Assembly: GCA_029379385.1 (NCBI GenBank)
Contig: CM055608.1
Coordinates: 17,420,350 to 17,484,349, forward strand
DNA from: Quillaja saponaria
Taxonomy: Eukaryota; Streptophyta; Magnoliopsida; Fabales; Quillajaceae
Direction: 5' to 3'
Length of the DNA: 64,000 nt
The notes beneath the pieces were generated by a model, which did not search any database, was not told the origin of the DNA, and saw nothing but the letters and a program-made list of their open reading frames with translations. Each line of letters begins with the position of its first letter. Within the stretch, counting starts at the first letter, position 1. Below, in pieces: positions 12,141 through 23,987 of the stretch. The position numbers were made by a program, and so were the translations under genes.

Positions 12141-12970
12141 CACTACTACAAGCATTATGACCCCATCTTTATCGAAAATACCTTTGAAACAAAGAAAACA
12201 ACCAACCTAGTCCCATTTTGAGAATGCACAAATAGAGAGATAAAAATTGATGGTTTATTCAAAACACTAACAAAGTCATAGACTTACCTGAGAAATTTCT
12301 CAAATGATCAAAACCATAAAATTTGGATTTGGAAACTGAGTATGAAATCCAACTTAAGCGAACTAAAAGGCATGATGCAGAAACTAATGGAGAATGTATA
12401 ATTGATGTTATGAGAATTTTTCTATAATGTCAATTAGGCATCACGACAAGAGTATAATTATAGATAGTTTTAGAATAAGTGAGAGATTATGGAAAAGTTT
12501 TGACCTATCATTGTTTTAATTATAGATCAAAAGCTAAACATATAAATATAACTAAAAAGTGTTACAAGAAAGACAACTAAAAAAACTAAACATATAAATA
12601 TAACTAACTTACAATAATTAAAACCTACAAAAGGGAAAAAAGATTACCAATAATTCATGTAGAACTAACAAAAATTAACATTTTTTCACATGAAAATAAT
12701 ACATAGAAACTGATAAATCCAAAACCAATGACTTATTTCAGTTGAAACAAAAACGTTCCATAAATATTGTAGGAATTGAATTAAAAGAAAATACTTTTTA
12801 GTAAGCAATACTTCTTTGTATACTACATTTTTGTATATGTATGTTTACTTCTGTTATGCTCACTTGGTTTAACTAACACTTTTGTAGTAGACATAAAAAT
12901 TCCACTTGATAAAGCGACATACAATTGTCCATGTGAGAATACATCTTAAGGTAGGTACACTCCTACATAG
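12141..12970 (-). repeat. Helitron sequence downstream of the helicase
   Basis: AT-rich and without genes. Positions about 12545-12900 match 35600-35935 (shared block around CAAAAGGGAAAAAAGATTACC). The part from 12141 to 12540 has no partner that I can see in the window. Confidence 0.55.
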
Positions 12971-12974
12971 GGTA

Positions 12975-14760
12975 TTGTTTATCCTTGTGCCTTATTGATT
13001 ATCATTGCAAAACATAAGTGTATTGAAAATTGCTTTGTTTTGAAATGTAATGGATAAGCTTCATTTTTAGTAGGTGAAAGAAAAGTTATAGGAAGAAATA
13101 TTTCTTTTCCAACATGTTGTCCAACTGTTATTTCTGCACGAATTATATTACGTTCAAACCATATGCATGCCATTCTTGTTCTATTGTACAACCTATTAAA
13201 TGGATCCAGATTTCTAAGAATTATAACTAGGCAATTTATTTTAAGTACTAATTTACGGGGGTAAACGACCATTTGATAATAATGTATTTAAAAACTCATC
13301 CTGGTAATAGTTATTGGTATCATCAACTACTTCATCAAAACTAAAAAAAATATTTTATTGTCACTAGGAAACAATGAGATTAATTTCTCATTAAGTTTAT
13401 CAACACATTCATTTGTTGTTGCTAAAATGGCTCGTTTTGTCATGTATTCAGTTGATGCAGTATTTTCGTTAAGAATTGGGTAGATGGCATCAATTAATGC
13501 CTTTTATGAAATATCATCATTTTCGTACCTTACAACCATATCTTCTGGAAGAATTATAATGTCACTGCTCATGAAGTTCATCTCCATTTCCTAATCTTAG
13601 TAAGAACTCACTAAAATTAGAATATGTTTTTGCTCCCATATTCTGTTTCAAACTCATTTTCATCAATTTTTTTTTTCTATAGGTATGACTTCACAAGTCT
13701 TCCTTCAACAGTTTCTTGTAGTAATACTTGCCTAAAATCTCCACCAAACACTATTACCTTTCCATTAAATAACTCTGCATCTCATTAAGTTTCTCTGGCT
13801 CTTATCCACTGTTTCAATTACAAAACATTTTGTTATTGGTACTTTATCCCATATAATTAATTTTAATATGCACATTAGTAATTCAACAATGCCACTTTGT
13901 TTAGAAATATTGGACATTGATGATTCTATGGAACTTATGCTTTCTTAAAGCATAAGTTCCATAGAATCAGGCATAATAAATGATGCTACATCTGATGTTG
14001 TAGTTACGAGAGCAATCATTCCTTTTGATCCTAAATTTGCAAGTAATGCTTGATAAAGAAATGTCGGCTCATCTACAAAGAATATTACACTTTTTCCAAG
14101 ATTCATAGATGTCACTATAGCATTATAACCATCTTTTTGTTCTAGATTCAATTTTGACAATGCGATTATAACATTCTTTTAGAATTTCTACATTCATTTC
14201 ATCAATAATCTCCTTACACAATGAGCATACAGTTGGAATGGAGTTTGGAGATATTAAATGTAAGTCATAATCTCTAATATTTTTTCCCATACTTTCAAGA
14301 GTGAAATCTATTTGGTTTTGCAAACAATCTTCATGCATTTTTCTAAAATCATCTGACAAAGGCTCAAAGGATAATTCCCTAATTTTCTAACATATGTCGG
14401 CTCATAATAAAGCATAATGGTTGCAAAGAACCTTGAGAATGAATTTGGCATTTTGAGCGAGACCGCCTCACTTAGGCATTCTGATATACTTACATTTGAT
14501 CTTAATAATCTCTTTTTATTTGTTACTTCTTTAAAAGTCAGTAACATACATCATCAACAATAATCAAATCTTTAAAATACTTCATCCCTCTAACATGACT
14601 TAACTATAGTCTCTAGTAATATCTTTCCCCTTCAAAAGGATTCGTGGCATTCACTCATCTAATAACTTGGCCTCTTTTTTGAGGTAACCAACATTTTCTT
14701 GTATTGTCCTAAACATAATGTTCTAGAAATTTCCTGTATAAAAATTCCTTTGCACTTGGA
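12975..14760 (-). pseudogene. Helitron PIF1-type helicase remnant
   Basis: Minus-strand translation recovers the Helitron helicase in reverse order along the coordinates. The N-side FATIMLYYEPTYVRKL block is at 14308-14547. The LNLEQKDGYNAIV and IFFVDEPTFLYQALLA blocks (helicase motif I region, with the GGTGKT loop degenerate) are at 13945-14160. The C-terminal NLDPFNRLYNRTRM and LCFAMIINKAQG blocks (motif VI region) are at 12979-13272. The pieces lie in different frames with stops between them, so it is dead. It ends at 14767 where element 3 is inserted. Rep sequence resumes beyond 28908. Confidence 0.85.
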
Positions 14761-14762
14761 TG

Positions 14763-14767
14763 TTTAG
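14763..14767. repeat. Target-site duplication TTTAG, left copy, element 3
   Basis: TTTAG precedes the outer TG of the left LTR of element 3. TTTAG recurs at 28903-28907 where Helitron-like sequence resumes. The right junction has lost some LTR bases, so this pair is slightly less secure than the AACCC pair. Confidence 0.7.
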
Positions 14768-15741
14768 TGTTATGAACTTTACAAATGCAAGCGCACGTAT
14801 CCTTAACAAGTAAAAAAGTGATAAGTAGAGATCGTTCCCATAATGAATTATGTCTAACAATCATTAAGTACTAAAATTAATCAACCCTAACTTTATCCAA
14901 ATGTGTGAAACTTTGAGATTTATAGCTAGACTAAACTAAAGCAAGTAAACTTAGGAATATAGTGGAGAAAACGTAGAATTACAACTTCCCTCTCAACACT
15001 TCACTTAGATTATTATTCTCTTATCATGCTTAGTTATGATACCGAATTACTAACCTAGGGTTCTTATTCAATTATAAGTATCTTTTCAGTTGCTTATAAT
15101 AATATCTCACTTAACCAATTCACTACATTTCTATAAGAATTGAGTTAAGCAAGACTCATTAAGAATATCCCTAACATGGCTACACAAAGTATGGATGTAT
15201 ATTTCTATCCTATATAAGAATCTCCAAAACTTCTTAGCTAACTTGTATGTGTTGAATCCCCTAGCTAATCGTCCTTAAATAGGCTTTAAAACACATAATT
15301 GAGCCGCAGCCACGCTTTTTTGACATAGCATCATTGAAATTTGAAGGATGCCATCACGATGGGCGCTATGGCGCTAGCTTTCTAGAGCATAGGTGCTAGC
15401 TTTATGGCTCCAAGTGTCTTTGCCTGGTTCTTTTTCTGGACGATTTTAGGTGCTATGGAGCCCCTTTTCTATGGATGTGGTGCCTGAAGCGTACAAAATC
15501 CTCGTTTACCTCCAATTTGTCTACAAAGGGGTCTCCTTTAAATATTTAACCTTCAGAATACACAAATTAAGTTAAGATTGAATGAAATTCATAAGTAATG
15601 GCTAAATACTAAGCATACTTAAATAGGATTCAACACCTTAATAAGAATGACTCAACTAAGCAACAATCAATCTAAAATTCAAGAACATAGCAAATAATAT
15701 GAATCAAAAGGACATGTAATAAGTCTATTTCATAGAATTAT
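14768..15741 (-). repeat. 3' LTR of element 3
   Basis: On the + strand it begins TGTTATGAACTTTAC (minus-strand end GTTCATAACA), identical in layout to 27416 onward. Its other end, AATAAGTCTATTTCATAGAATTAT, is the reverse complement of the family LTR start TGATAAGTCTATGAAATAG. It carries the GC-rich block at about 15350-15500. Confidence 0.8.
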
Positions 15742-16461
15742 TGCAACATTTCACCTGTAAGCATGCTCACAAGCACACACCATAACATTGAATTAGGTAG
15801 TTAAAGGAATTAGACACGACTATGTGTACATAGTGTAGGAATGTGACTTTAATACTTTAACATGCACCTATACACTGTTTAAGTGATTGGAAAAGACTAA
15901 TAAGAGAAGTTTTAGATATGAAAAGGATAACTGAATATAAGTGGGCAAAATGGATTGGAAGGATCTACATGTTTTGCTAGTAGCATGATTGCTCTATGAA
16001 TCTACCAAGTGGAAATTTATCTTCATAATAAGTAGAAATGGAGGTAGAATATAGTAGAAACTTGTGAACCATTCTAAGGTAAAAAGATTAATAGACAAGT
16101 ATAAGTTAATAAATCTAAAATAGGATTAATACATTGTTAAAGAAGCATACACCAAGACTTGGTAAAATGGTGAATTAAGTTCTTTGGTAGACTAAGCACG
16201 GTAAGGTTAGTACTATTGATTTTAATGAAAATAAAATTGTATGAAAACATAATTTAACATAATTTTATATACATGTATAACTAGGTGAGTGGGAAATACT
16301 ATATAATATACATATATGTGGAGGCATAAGGGGTGTTTAGCTAGGGTTAGTATATCCGGATACAAAGATAAAAGCAGTTGAGTATTAAAATATTCTAATT
16401 AGGTGTATTAGTTGAGGGGCACATGAGACATTTTTATCTCTACCTTAATCAGCCTCCATTG
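15742..16461 (+). repeat. Truncated 5' LTR of the chromovirus
   Basis: Begins TGCAACATTTCACCTGTAAGC, aligning with TGTATTACCCCACTTGTAAGC at 16888. It follows the 3' LTR as far as CTCCATTGTTAT at about 16461 and then passes straight into pol sequence. The rest of the LTR, the primer site, gag and most of pol are therefore missing in one deletion. Confidence 0.72.
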
Positions 16462-16887
16462 TTATAGGATTCAACAAGACTAAAGAAGGAGGAAAGTTGG
16501 GACCTAGATACATAGGGCCATATAAAGTACAGAAAGAGTTGGTAGCATAGCTTATAGATTGGCAGTACCACCTCATATGTCCAATCTACACAATATCTTC
16601 CATATATCACAACTTGTGGAGTATAAGTCTGACATGACTCATGTGGAGTATGAACCAGTAAGGATAGAAGACAACTTAGAGACCAAGGCAAAATTACCTA
16701 GAGTTGTTGCTATAAAGATGTAGTTTGTTGAAGGACAGGCAATTTCTTTAGTTAAAGTTGCTTGGAAAGGTTTTGTTGAGGGTGATGCTACTTGGGAAAA
16801 AGAAGCAAACATGAGGGCAGGTTACCCTTGGTTGTTTGAAGAGGTACTTTACATTTTAAGGACAAAATTTTTGTAAGGACGAGAGTA
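16462..16887 (+). pseudogene. Integrase C-terminus and chromodomain of a chromovirus
   Basis: Translation in shifting frames gives KLGPRYIGPYKVQKELVA, the integrase GPY/F region. Next come ICPIYTIS-type residues corresponding to the usual LSNVHDVFHVS, then MTHVEYEPV and EDNLETKAKLP. The final ISLVKVAWKGFVEGDATWEK is the chromodomain aromatic core. Such tails direct integration to heterochromatin in Tekay/Del elements. There are stops and frame changes. Confidence 0.78.
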
Positions 16888-17435
16888 TGTATTACCCCAC
16901 TTGTAAGCATGCTCACAAGCACACACCTTGACACTGAATTAGGCAGTTAAAAGGAACTAGACATGACTATGAGTGTAGGAATGTTACACTTTAATACTTT
17001 AACATGCACATATACATTGCTTAAATGATCAGAAAAGACTAATAAGAGAAGTTGTAAATAAGAAAGGGATAACTAAATATAAGTGGACAAAATGAATTGC
17101 AAGGATATTATTTACATTTTTGGATGCTTGCTATGTCAATCTACCAAGTGGAAATTTATTTACATAATAAGTATAAATTGAGGTAGAATATAATAGAAAC
17201 TTGCGAACCATTCTAAGGTAAAAGGAGAAATGGACAAGCATAAGTTGATAAATCTAATACATTGTTAAAGAGGCATACACCAAGACTTGGTAAAATGGTG
17301 AATTAAGTGCTTTAGTAGACTATGCATGGTAAGGTGTACAATTGATTTTATTAGATGTTAATGGAAATGAAATTGTTTGAAAACATAACATAATTTTATA
17401 TACATGTATAACTAAGTGAATGGGAAATTCTATAT

Positions 17436-17474
<39 letters not shown>

Positions 17475-18776
17475 GAGTGGAGGTATAAGCTATGTTTGGC
17501 TATGGTTAGCATATCTAGGTACAAAGATAAAAGAAGTGGAGTATTAAAACATTCCAATTAGGTGTATTAGTGGAGGGGCACATGAGACATTTTACCTCTA
17601 CCTTATATTAACCTTCGTTGTTATCTTCAACCTCCATTAATCACAAAATCTGCTAGTTATAGCCAAGAGAGAGAAAACAGAGAACTTAGAAAGAGAATGA
17701 CATACATGGTGGATTAAATCAACCTCAATTGTAAATTGGGAACTGCCATTTAACTCAGCAAACTTGGAAGATTTAGTTGTTTAGGTCACAAGTCAGTTCT
17801 GGATACTTTGAAGGGAACAAATTTCCAAGACTGAATTGTGGTGAATTAAGCTTGGAAGAGGAGCTATTTAAGGGGGAATTCAGAAGGAATTTAACTTGGG
17901 AAGTTAGGAAGAGATTGTAGAAAGCAGTTTGTACTAAGTAGCTGGTTCCTAGGAGGAAGAGTATGCAATACATGCTCCTTTAATTCTCTGTTTTAATTAA
18001 ATGATAAATATTTAGGTTCATTTGATTCTTAAAATTCTACATGTGGTAATCATATGGTGTTTATGTTTCCTACTAAATTCTAAATTGCTAGAAAATGTGT
18101 TGTTGGAAGTAAAAACTACATATTTTGCATGTTGTATGAATTAAGTCTTGGATTAAGACTTAGAAATTTTTAGGCCTAGAAGAGTTTGAACTATATGTTG
18201 TTTAGACCTAAACAATAGAGGAAAACCTCCCTGGAGTTAACTTACAGGAAAGCCATAATTAGATGGCTAGGGAGCTTCTTATTGGAATCCATGTACTTCT
18301 GATTCTAAAAGTTTTATTGCATTCTATTTAACAAACTGAGCACAACTACTTATTTTATCGAAATTGGTTTGTATTGCAGTACTAAGATTTCTGTCTCACC
18401 TTTTTATACCTTGTGGTATTATAGATTGATTATTTTATTGGTCAAGCTTGGAAGTGATGACTTTGTACATCCAGTCCTATTTTGTGTATTATGTGTGTTG
18501 TGTGGAGTACTATGACTGCATGTGCATCAATGAATATTGGTATACTTAGGGAAGAGAATATGAGGATGAGGATCTAGAAGACTACATGAAAGAATAGATA
18601 GATTCCTTAGTTTTAATATTTTTGGGTTGTAAATATAACTATGGAATTAAATTTTGTTAATGTAAGTCTTATTTTCCTAGACTATGTATTCTCTTTTGTA
18701 AAATTCCTCTTGATGTATAAGGCCAAGGCAAGTCCTTGAGAAATCATGATGCACATATATGTCACTATGTGAATAT
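16888..18776 (+). repeat. 3' LTR of the chromovirus, first part
   Basis: Starts TGTATTACCCCAC after a purine-rich AAGGACGAGAGTA. A TA-rich microsatellite lies at about 17431-17473. No gene is seen. The LTR is interrupted by element 2 at AATAT (18772-18776) and continues at 25380. Total LTR length would be about 2.3 kb. Confidence 0.7.
18772..18776. repeat. Target-site duplication AATAT, left copy, element 2
   Basis: AATAT directly precedes the left LTR (TAATAAG, mutated from TGATAAG). It recurs at 25375-25379 directly after the CA end of the right LTR. Confidence 0.8.
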
Positions 18777-20206
18777 TAATAAGTTTGTGAAATAGCCTTA
18801 TTACATGTCCTTTTTATTCATATTATTTGCTATGCTATTGAGTTTTAGTTTGATTGTTGCTTAGTTGAGTCGTTTGCTTTAAGGTGTTGAATTCTTATTG
18901 AGTATGCTTAGGATTTAGCCTTTTATTAGGAATTCCATTGATTCTTAACTTACTTTGTATGTTTTGAAGGTTTAATACTTGAAGGAAACACCTTTGAAGT
19001 TAAATAAGTATTTCCTATGCGTCAGGCGCCAGAGCACCCAAAATCATGCAAAACACCAACCAAGCAGAGAGCATTGGTGCCTAAGTGCTGGGAAGCTGGC
19101 ACTGGGGTGCCAAAGATAGTGCTAGCCAGTGCCTAAGCACCAGAAAGCTGCAGCCTAGGTGCCCAACATGATCCTTAAATTAGATTTTCAATGTTGAGGG
19201 GCCGAAACTTCAGTGCTGGGGCGCCGGATTGATTCTTATTCCGAATTAACTTTTTTTTAAGGGTTTTGAAGCCTATTTAAAGAGGTTTATGTTTGGCAAT
19301 CAAAACACACAATTGAGCAAGGGATTTCTAGAGATATAGAGTTGATTGAAAATGCTTGGAGCTAGAGGAACAAGGGATTTTGAAGAGCTTGGAGATCGAC
19401 ATCTTCTTAGCTTTTTTCTACTTCCTTCATTCCTTTTAGTTTCTTTCCATGTTCTTCAAGATTTTCTTAGCTATAGTCATGTTTACATCTAGTAGCATGA
19501 ACTAAATCCTTTTTCTAGGATTATGATGGAACCCACATATAGTTTGATTTAATTTTATCTATGGATTGCTTAGGGTTTGATATTATTGTTATTAATGTCA
19601 TTCTGTGTTCATTGCCTTTAATTGCTTGATCACCAATTAGATATATTCGGTAATCTAGAGGAACCTTGACAAGGGAAATCTAGGTTAGCCTTGAATGATA
19701 TAACACATGTTTGAATTCATTCACATAGTTATTTGAATTTGATTCGTATATAGGATAGACATATACCTATATATCTTGTCTAGCCAAATTAGGTTTGTTC
19801 TTAATGAACCTTGCTTAATTCAATTCTCATAGATATATAGTGAATTGATTAATTAAGGTATGGATTATAAGCAATTCTAAAGATACTTATAATTAACTTG
19901 GAACCCTAGGTTAATAACATAATACCATAACTAAGCATGACATGATAAAGGCAAATCAAGTGATGTGTGAGGGAAATTATAATCCTAGGTTTTCTCTACA
20001 TAAACTTAAGTTCAGTTGTTTTATTTAATTGCTTTAGTTTAGTGATATTTAACAATCTCAAATTTTCAATTGTTTAGATAAAGTTGGAGTTGGTAAATTT
20101 TAGTACTTGGCTTGATAGAATTAATTTCTCCTTGGATCGATATTCAACTTACCCTTTAGTACTTGTTTAAACGATAAATGCGCTTGCGTAGTATTTTTTA
20201 ACAATA
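18777..20206 (+). repeat. 5' LTR of element 2
   Basis: Aligned with 23988-25374 over its full length. The first bases TAATAAG correspond to TGATAAG of the right LTR, and the end AACAATA corresponds to AACAACA. A GC-rich cluster of GGCGCC/GGCACC words is at about 19020-19230 and a TATA-like TATTTAAAG at about 19274. The expected primer site follows at about 20207-20230, degenerate. Confidence 0.85.
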
Positions 20207-20242
20207 AGTTTTTGACGTCATTGCTAGGGAATTATTCTATTC

Positions 20243-21200
20243 TTGTTAATATTAAAACCAGCCAGTTCTAGTTTTAATTTTAGATTTTTTCTTTTTTGTT
20301 TCAAGTTTATGAGAAGAACTCATAGCTTAGAAGTCGTTTCTTTTGATCCCGAGATCAAAAAAATAGTTCGAAGACTTCGAAAGGAGAACCAACAAGCTAC
20401 TTTGAAAAATCCAACAATTGCTAATGAATAAGAGCCTAAGGCTTTAAAGGACTATATTGTCCCCTTAGTGGAAGGCCTTCATTCAAGCATTAAACAGGTA
20501 GTAATTCAAGCTAATAACTTGAAATTAAGCCCGGCCCTATTTAAATGATCTAACAAATGGCGCAATTTGCTAGCCTTCCAAATGATAATTCGAAATGCCC
20601 ATCTGGTGATAGAGTTGTGTGACACTTTAAAGTACATTGACATTTCTGATGATGCCATTCATTTAAAGCTTTTTCCTTTCTCATTTCGAGATAAGGCGAC
20701 AAGTTGGTTGTACTCCTTGCCATCCTACTCCATCACTACATATATAGACTTGGCTAAAAAATTCTTAGTAAAATTATTTCTACCAGCCAAAATAACAAAG
20801 TTGCGGAATGGAATCACCTCTTTTATGCAACAAGACCAAGAATCTTTATGAAGTTTGAGAAAGATAAAAAGACTTATTGAGGCAGTACCCCCACCATTGA
20901 TGCTGAAGCTGGCAGTGTATTAACGAGAAAGTCCATTAATGAAGTATAAGTTGTTAGAAGCAATGGCTTCGAATAATTATTAATGGTCAACTAAGCGACT
21001 TGCAACTCAAAAAGTAGCTGGGGTATATGATTTAGATGCCCTCACTGCCTTAACAACATAAATGGCTTTCTTATCTAAGAAGATTAACACTCTTAAGGTG
21101 CAACTAATCAAAAGCCAAGTCATAGCTTGTGAGATTTGTGGGGATGGTCATACAAGCAACATATGCCCAAGAAATCTTGAATCAATAAATTATTTGGGCA
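20243..21200 (+). pseudogene. gag remnant of element 2
   Basis: An open piece at 20243-20431 contains VVSFDPEIKKIVRRLRKENQ. After a stop, the capsid-like block lies at 20567-20851: IELCDTLKYIDISDDAIHLK, FPFSFRDKATSWLYSLPS and LAKKFLVKLFLPAKITKLRN, matching Athila gag almost phrase for phrase. A zinc knuckle CEICGDGHTSNIC follows at about 21130-21170. Stops at the joints mean it is not translated whole. Confidence 0.85.
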
Positions 21201-21884
21201 ATCATAATAGGTAACCCAACAACAACCCTTACTCTAACAACTATAATCCAGGATAGAGAAACCACCCAAATTTTTTTTGGAACAATTAAAGGTAATCTCA
21301 TGAAGCAAAACCCACTTATCCATCGAGTTTTCAAGCACAACAAAGAGTGGCTGCCCCCTAAAAGAAGCCAAACATGTTGCAATACATGTCTAAAACAGAC
21401 TCCGTAATTCAAAGTTAAGCAGCATCACTAAGGACCTTTGAAACTCAAATAGGCCCGCTGGCTAATGCACTTACAAATTATCCTGAAGGTGCTCTACCTA
21501 GTGATAGAGTGCAAAATCCATGAGGATGAGATCCAACTTTAGAGCAATGTAAAGTCATCACTTTAAGGAGTGGTAAAGAGCTGGAAGTACCTCCTAAGCA
21601 AGCTGAAAATCCTTCTAAGCAAGTTGAAAGGGAAATTATGAATGAAAAAAAAAAAAAGATGACCAAGCTTCAAAAGACAAGGTTCATTCACATCTACCTC
21701 TACCTTTTCCTCAACACTTTAAAAGGCCAAAACTTGACATACAATTCAAGAATTTTCTAGAGATATTCAAGAAGCTTCACATGAACATTCTACTCACTGA
21801 AGCTCTTGAACAAATGATCAATTATGTCAAGTTCATGAAGGACATCTTGTCTAAGAAGTGAAGGATATAGGATAATAAGACAAT

Positions 21885-22360
21885 TGTCTTGACCGAAGAA
21901 TGTAGTGCTATCTTCCAAAAGAAACTACCACTAAAACTTAAAGATTCGGGTAGTTTCAATATCCCAATTTCTATTGGCAATACATTTTGTGGGAAAGATT
22001 TATGTGATTTAGGAGCAAGCATCAACTTGATGCCTTATTCCATTTTCATAAGCTTGTTCTTAAAAAGGGGAAAATTAAACCCACCAAGGTGACCTTGTAA
22101 CTTGCGGATCAGTCTCAAACTTATCCAAGTGGCATAATTGAATATGTTCTAGTTAAGGTGGATAAGCTTATGTTTTCAACTGATTTCTTCATCCTAGACA
22201 TGGAGGAAGACAAGGAAAATCCCACAATATTGGGGAGACTAATCCTTGCAACTAGTAAAACTCTTATAGATGTGCAAAAAATGAGAACTTACTATGAAAG
22301 TTCAAGACTAAGAGGTGAAGTTCCATGTCTTCAAAGCTATGAAGCTCCCTTCTGAACCTG
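21885..22360 (+). pseudogene. Aspartic protease of element 2
   Basis: The open stretch 21889-22092 reads EECSAIFQKKLPLKLKD, GSFNIPISIGNTFCGK and then the active-site loop DLGASINLMP at about 22007-22036. After a frame change, 22158-22355 gives DKLMFSTDFFILDMEEDKEN and LGRLILATSKTLIDVQK. This is the retropepsin-like protease of Athila/Tat elements. The catalytic Asp and the LGR flap-side motif are both present, in two frames. Confidence 0.82.
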
Positions 22361-22509
22361 ATGAGTGTTATGCAATTAAGGTGGTGCATGGAGCCACCAA
22401 AGAAGGAAATCAAGGGTTGAGTATTCTTCTTGATCAATCCTTGATATTAAAACACACTTCAATTGCTAAGAAACCACCAATGAAGACCAAAAGCTCAATC
22501 AACAAGTAG

Positions 22510-23987
22510 GTTGTCAAGTAGAGAGGTCAAAGCAATCAAAGGACAAGTCAAATGGGATGAATGAGTTAGCCAAGACTAGTATTGTTATGTTTTAGTTTTT
22601 ATTAATTGTTGTTTATTTTTTGTACAAGTATTTCAATTTTTACCTCCTAAGAACTTAGGCGCTATTAACAAGGCCAAGCATTAGTGAGCTTTCCATATTC
22701 TTCAATGCCAGTGAGTCTTTCTATCCTTTTCCTTTTATCATTTTACACATTAGGGACAATGTTAGTCTTAAGTTTTGGGGAGGCTTTTATTGGTGTGTTT
22801 GTGTTTTTAGGTAGTTTGTTAGTCATGATGTATTATGCTTTTATGATGAAATCTCCACATCCGATGATAATATTTTAGTTTTCATATGATCTTGACATTC
22901 ATGTTAAATTCTTGATTTAGTAGCATTGTAGGATTTGATTTCCAACACATATTATGGACTTGATCTTTTTCTTGGGATAGTTTTGCTTATCTAGAGACCG
23001 TTTATGTTAGGAAGTTCATATTTAGTTAGGAACCTTATAATTTGTTTGATTCTCTCTTGAGACGAAATCCTAGATAAGATTAAGTTAGGGACATGATTTA
23101 GGCCATCTTTGGACCATTTGAGCCTTTTTAAGCTTACCAGTGTTTTATATTATATCCTTAGTTATCCCTTTTGAGCCTATATTTCCTTTTCTTTGACACT
23201 CACAAAATTTTTGCCTATTATTCTTTTAAATTTCTAGTTTTGAACCCTTATTCTTAGATATATTGATCATTCTTTGAATATATTGAGCTATACTAATAAA
23301 AGGAAGAAAGGTTGGAGTTATTAAAAAAAAAAAAAAACTAATATATCTTTGTAACTTTTGATCAGCCTTATATTCATAATAAAAAGAAATAAGTTTGGGG
23401 TGTGACAAGAGTTTAAAAAAAAAAAAGCAAAGAAAAAGCCTATCAAAGTAGAAAAAGACATGAAGTGATGGAAAAGAAAAGAATATCCCAAATGGTTAAT
23501 ACTTGGGTGTTGAAAAGAATTCTTCAAAGGACTAGAGTGATCTTTATGCTTAAGATAATTTGAGCCTTAAAATTTCCTTTATCATATCCTTAGCCTACAT
23601 TACAAGCTTGATAAAGACCTATTGATCCTTGACTTAGTGGAGTCTACATTAGTGGAAAAAGAGTTGAAAAGCAAACGAATGGGGTTTGAGTACTAAGTTG
23701 GATTTTTCTTAGACATAAACTTATATGGATTGCATGCATTCCTTTGTTAAAAAGATCGAACATACACACACATTGGAAATCCATTTGAATTTGTTGCTTG
23801 CTTTTGAATTGAAATATAAAGTTGAATGATACATATGGTTGACATTTAGTTAAAGGTCATGTGAAATTTTTGAGAGCTTGTTGAGGATATCATTATACTA
23901 GTATGATGCATTCTTAGCTAGTCATTTTCGTTTATGCTTTAGTTTTTCTTCTGCTCGAGGACTGACAAAACTTTAAGTTTGTGGGTG
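22510..23987 (+). other. Non-coding internal tail of element 2 with polypurine tract
   Basis: Follows the protease with no further enzyme domain. Segments match 7150-8427 of element 1 and, inverted, 25825-27000 of element 3. It ends in AAGTTTGTGGGTG at about 23975-23987, the likely polypurine tract. A-rich runs occur at about 23323 and 23414. Confidence 0.72.

Noticed and set aside
17431..17473. TA-rich inverted sequence as a possible structured RNA or terminator
   Set aside because: Simple TA microsatellite inside an LTR. Similar ones occur at 35565 and 60268.
22684..22878. Open frame with hydrophobic stretches that looks like a membrane protein
   Set aside because: Lies in the non-coding tail of element 2. 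T-rich sequence yields Phe/Leu-rich frames by chance, and the frame is not kept in element 1.
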